The position numbers and the translations under genes were made by a program. The notes under the pieces are model-generated. The model was not told the DNA's origin. It ran no database searches and saw nothing but the letters and a program-made list of their open reading frames with translations. Below are positions 62,866 to 64,000 of a DNA stretch of 64,000 nt, one piece after another. The stretch comes from Bacteroides cellulosilyticus (GTDB lineage: Bacteria > Bacteroidota > Bacteroidia > Bacteroidales > Bacteroidaceae), in assembly GCF_020091405.1 (NCBI RefSeq), contig NZ_CP081903.1, forward strand, positions 558,001 to 622,000, given 5' to 3'. Every line of letters begins with the position of its first letter. The stretch's first letter is position 1.

Positions 62866-63945
62866 CTACAATATTTTTCTATATACACATTCTGTTTTGG
62901 CAGCTGTTTTTTTCCATGTAAATGTCTTCATTCTACTATATCCTTCTTCTTTCAAACAAGATAATAAACTGGAATCAGATATAGTTTTTGATATAGCAAC
63001 TTTCATATCTTCAACACTGTTTGGATCAAAATAAATAGCAGCATTTCCAGCAACCTCTTTAAAACACATTAGATTACTTATTATACAAGGACATCCACAA
63101 CGAAAAGCTTCAAGGATAGGTAAGCCGAATCCCTCACTCATTGAAGGATATATAAATGCTACAGCATTACACAATAGATTATTTAATTCTTCATTCGAAA
63201 CAAACATTTGATGAACCCTATCTTCAAGGCCTAACTGAAGAATCAATGACAACTCCATAGAATTAAAAGAAGTACCAGTACAAATTAAATGAACATCTTG
63301 ATCAATTAAGCTAAATGCTTTTAAAAACATGGGAAAGTTTTTATAAGAATTACGTGACCCTATATATAATATATAAGGTATATCAATTATCTTTTTTCCA
63401 GAACTATTGATAAGCGTCTGATCTATACCATGATATATTACAACTATTTTTTCATCTGGAATATTATAAAATGTCATCAAATCTCGTTTAGTTTCTTCAC
63501 TAATTGCAATAATAATATCTGAAGCTCTTATAATCCGCTTTCTTTTTTCAATTACCGTGGAAGCCTTAGGTAGTAACTTAGGATATTTTTCATGTGTCAG
63601 ATCATGCATAGTGGAGACTACAGGTTTTTTGACATGATTTATAAAATACGGATTCAAAAATGTAGGATGAAAAACATCATATTTAGCATTCCTTAGTATA
63701 TAAATGCTACGTGCTATATTCAAGATTTTAAAAATATTATCCTCCATCATGAATTGTTTATTAAATAAAGCAGTATGACACCGTGCATTTATTTCAGATA
63801 AGTAGATATTTTTACTAAACAATGTAGGAAGTACTACCTCAACATCATCTGAAAAATTTTTTATCAATTCCGTATGATAACGACTCACTCCGCCAACACA
63901 TTGAGTAAAGGCCTGATAATCAAATAATATTTTCATTTTAAGCAA
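62866..63945 (-). CDS. GT4-family glycosyltransferase (mannosyltransferase-like)
   Basis: 359 residues. FDYQAFTQCVGGVSRYHTEL at the N-terminus is typical of GT4 mannosyl- and rhamnosyltransferases; then STMHDLTHEKYPKLL, IIAISEETKRDLM, YHGIDQT, ILYIGSRNSYKNFPMFLKAF and YPSMSEGFGLPILEAFRCGC with the E-x7-E motif. The gene is complete. The operon continues upstream, beyond the window edge, as the last 55 bp contain only AT-rich intergenic DNA. Confidence 0.9.
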   Translation of the reverse strand: MLKMKILFDYQAFTQCVGGVSRYHTELIKNFSDDVEVVLPTLFSKNIYLSEINARCHTALFNKQFMMEDNIFKILNIARSIYILRNAKYDVFHPTFLNPYFINHVKKPVVSTMHDLTHEKYPKLLPKASTVIEKRKRIIRASDIIIAISEETKRDLMTFYNIPDEKIVVIYHGIDQTLINSSGKKIIDIPYILYIGSRNSYKNFPMFLKAFSLIDQDVHLICTGTSFNSMELSLILQLGLEDRVHQMFVSNEELNNLLCNAVAFIYPSMSEGFGLPILEAFRCGCPCIISNLMCFKEVAGNAAIYFDPNSVEDMKVAISKTISDSSLLSCLKEEGYSRMKTFTWKKTAAKTECVYRKIL

Positions 63946-64000
63946 CCAATAATAAAAGCAATTCTACTGTGCACCTAGTATGCATTATACATTCCTCTAA

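Noticed and set aside
53318..64000. UpxY/UpxZ-type phase-variable capsule locus
   Set aside because: No NusG-like upxY, no upxZ and no invertible promoter repeats are seen in this part; the true operon start lies outside the window.
1..64000. tRNA or rRNA genes
   Set aside because: No cloverleaf with conserved TTCGA arm or rRNA-like stretch was noticed on either strand.

Overview
The window is chromosomal DNA of a gut Bacteroides-type bacterium (Bacteroidales). The signs are SusC/SusD pairs, many lipoprotein glycoside hydrolases, TAnnTTTG promoter elements, two HU-HIG proteins with glycine-rich tails, a smalltalk peptide and a large surface-polysaccharide locus. Species cannot be fixed from sequence alone.

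Region 1 (1-4.3 kb) is repeat-rich and mobile-looking. It holds a 166-bp inverted-repeat element, a TAGC-type hairpin, a tandem repeat array, an HU-HIG gene, a 52-codon ORF plus GNAT pair that looks like a toxin-antitoxin module, a frameshifted kinase-like gene and a DUF3791-DUF3990 pair. Region 2 (4.3-7.3 kb) has a sigma-54 response regulator divergent from an unusual aspartate kinase.

Region 3 (7.4-31.9 kb, all minus strand) is a polysaccharide utilisation locus for acetylated (gluco)mannan. Outer-membrane parts are SusC, SusD and two surface glycan-binding proteins. Extracellular or periplasmic enzymes are two GH26, a GH5_7-like mannanase, a GH5 endoglucanase, a CE7 esterase, an SGNH esterase and a GH3. 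The GH26 - GH130 - GPH symporter - 2-epimerase block matches the known B. fragilis mannobiose pathway: mannobiose is imported, epimerised to mannosylglucose and phosphorolysed to mannose-1-phosphate plus glucose. An AraC regulator sits inside the locus. I find one shared element, TACRATWTTATC as read on the + strand, exactly 25 nt from the -7 box of all three main transcription units, with weaker matches at the same place upstream of GH3 and araC itself.

Region 4 (32-45 kb) holds an aldo/keto reductase, an IS3-type element with a canonical A AAA AAC frameshift site, an envelope lipoprotein plus beta-barrel pair, two tandem NagZ-beta-lactamase fusions and a split 5'-nucleotidase. Region 5 (45-51.8 kb) has a GNAT/FemAB-like plus sugar aminotransferase pair and a small xylan operon (GH43, then a GH43-GH10 fusion).

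Region 6 (51.8-64 kb) has a HEPN-MNT toxin-antitoxin pair bracketed by two copies of one terminator hairpin, a smalltalk peptide with a second HU-HIG gene, and the 3' half of a surface-polysaccharide operon (glycosyltransferases, pyruvyltransferase family, YjbH-like protein, manC, gmd, a broken fcl, rfbC, the initiating sugar-phosphate transferase and a small winged-helix protein) ending at a terminator. The operon continues beyond the right edge and becomes AT-rich from about 57.6 kb.
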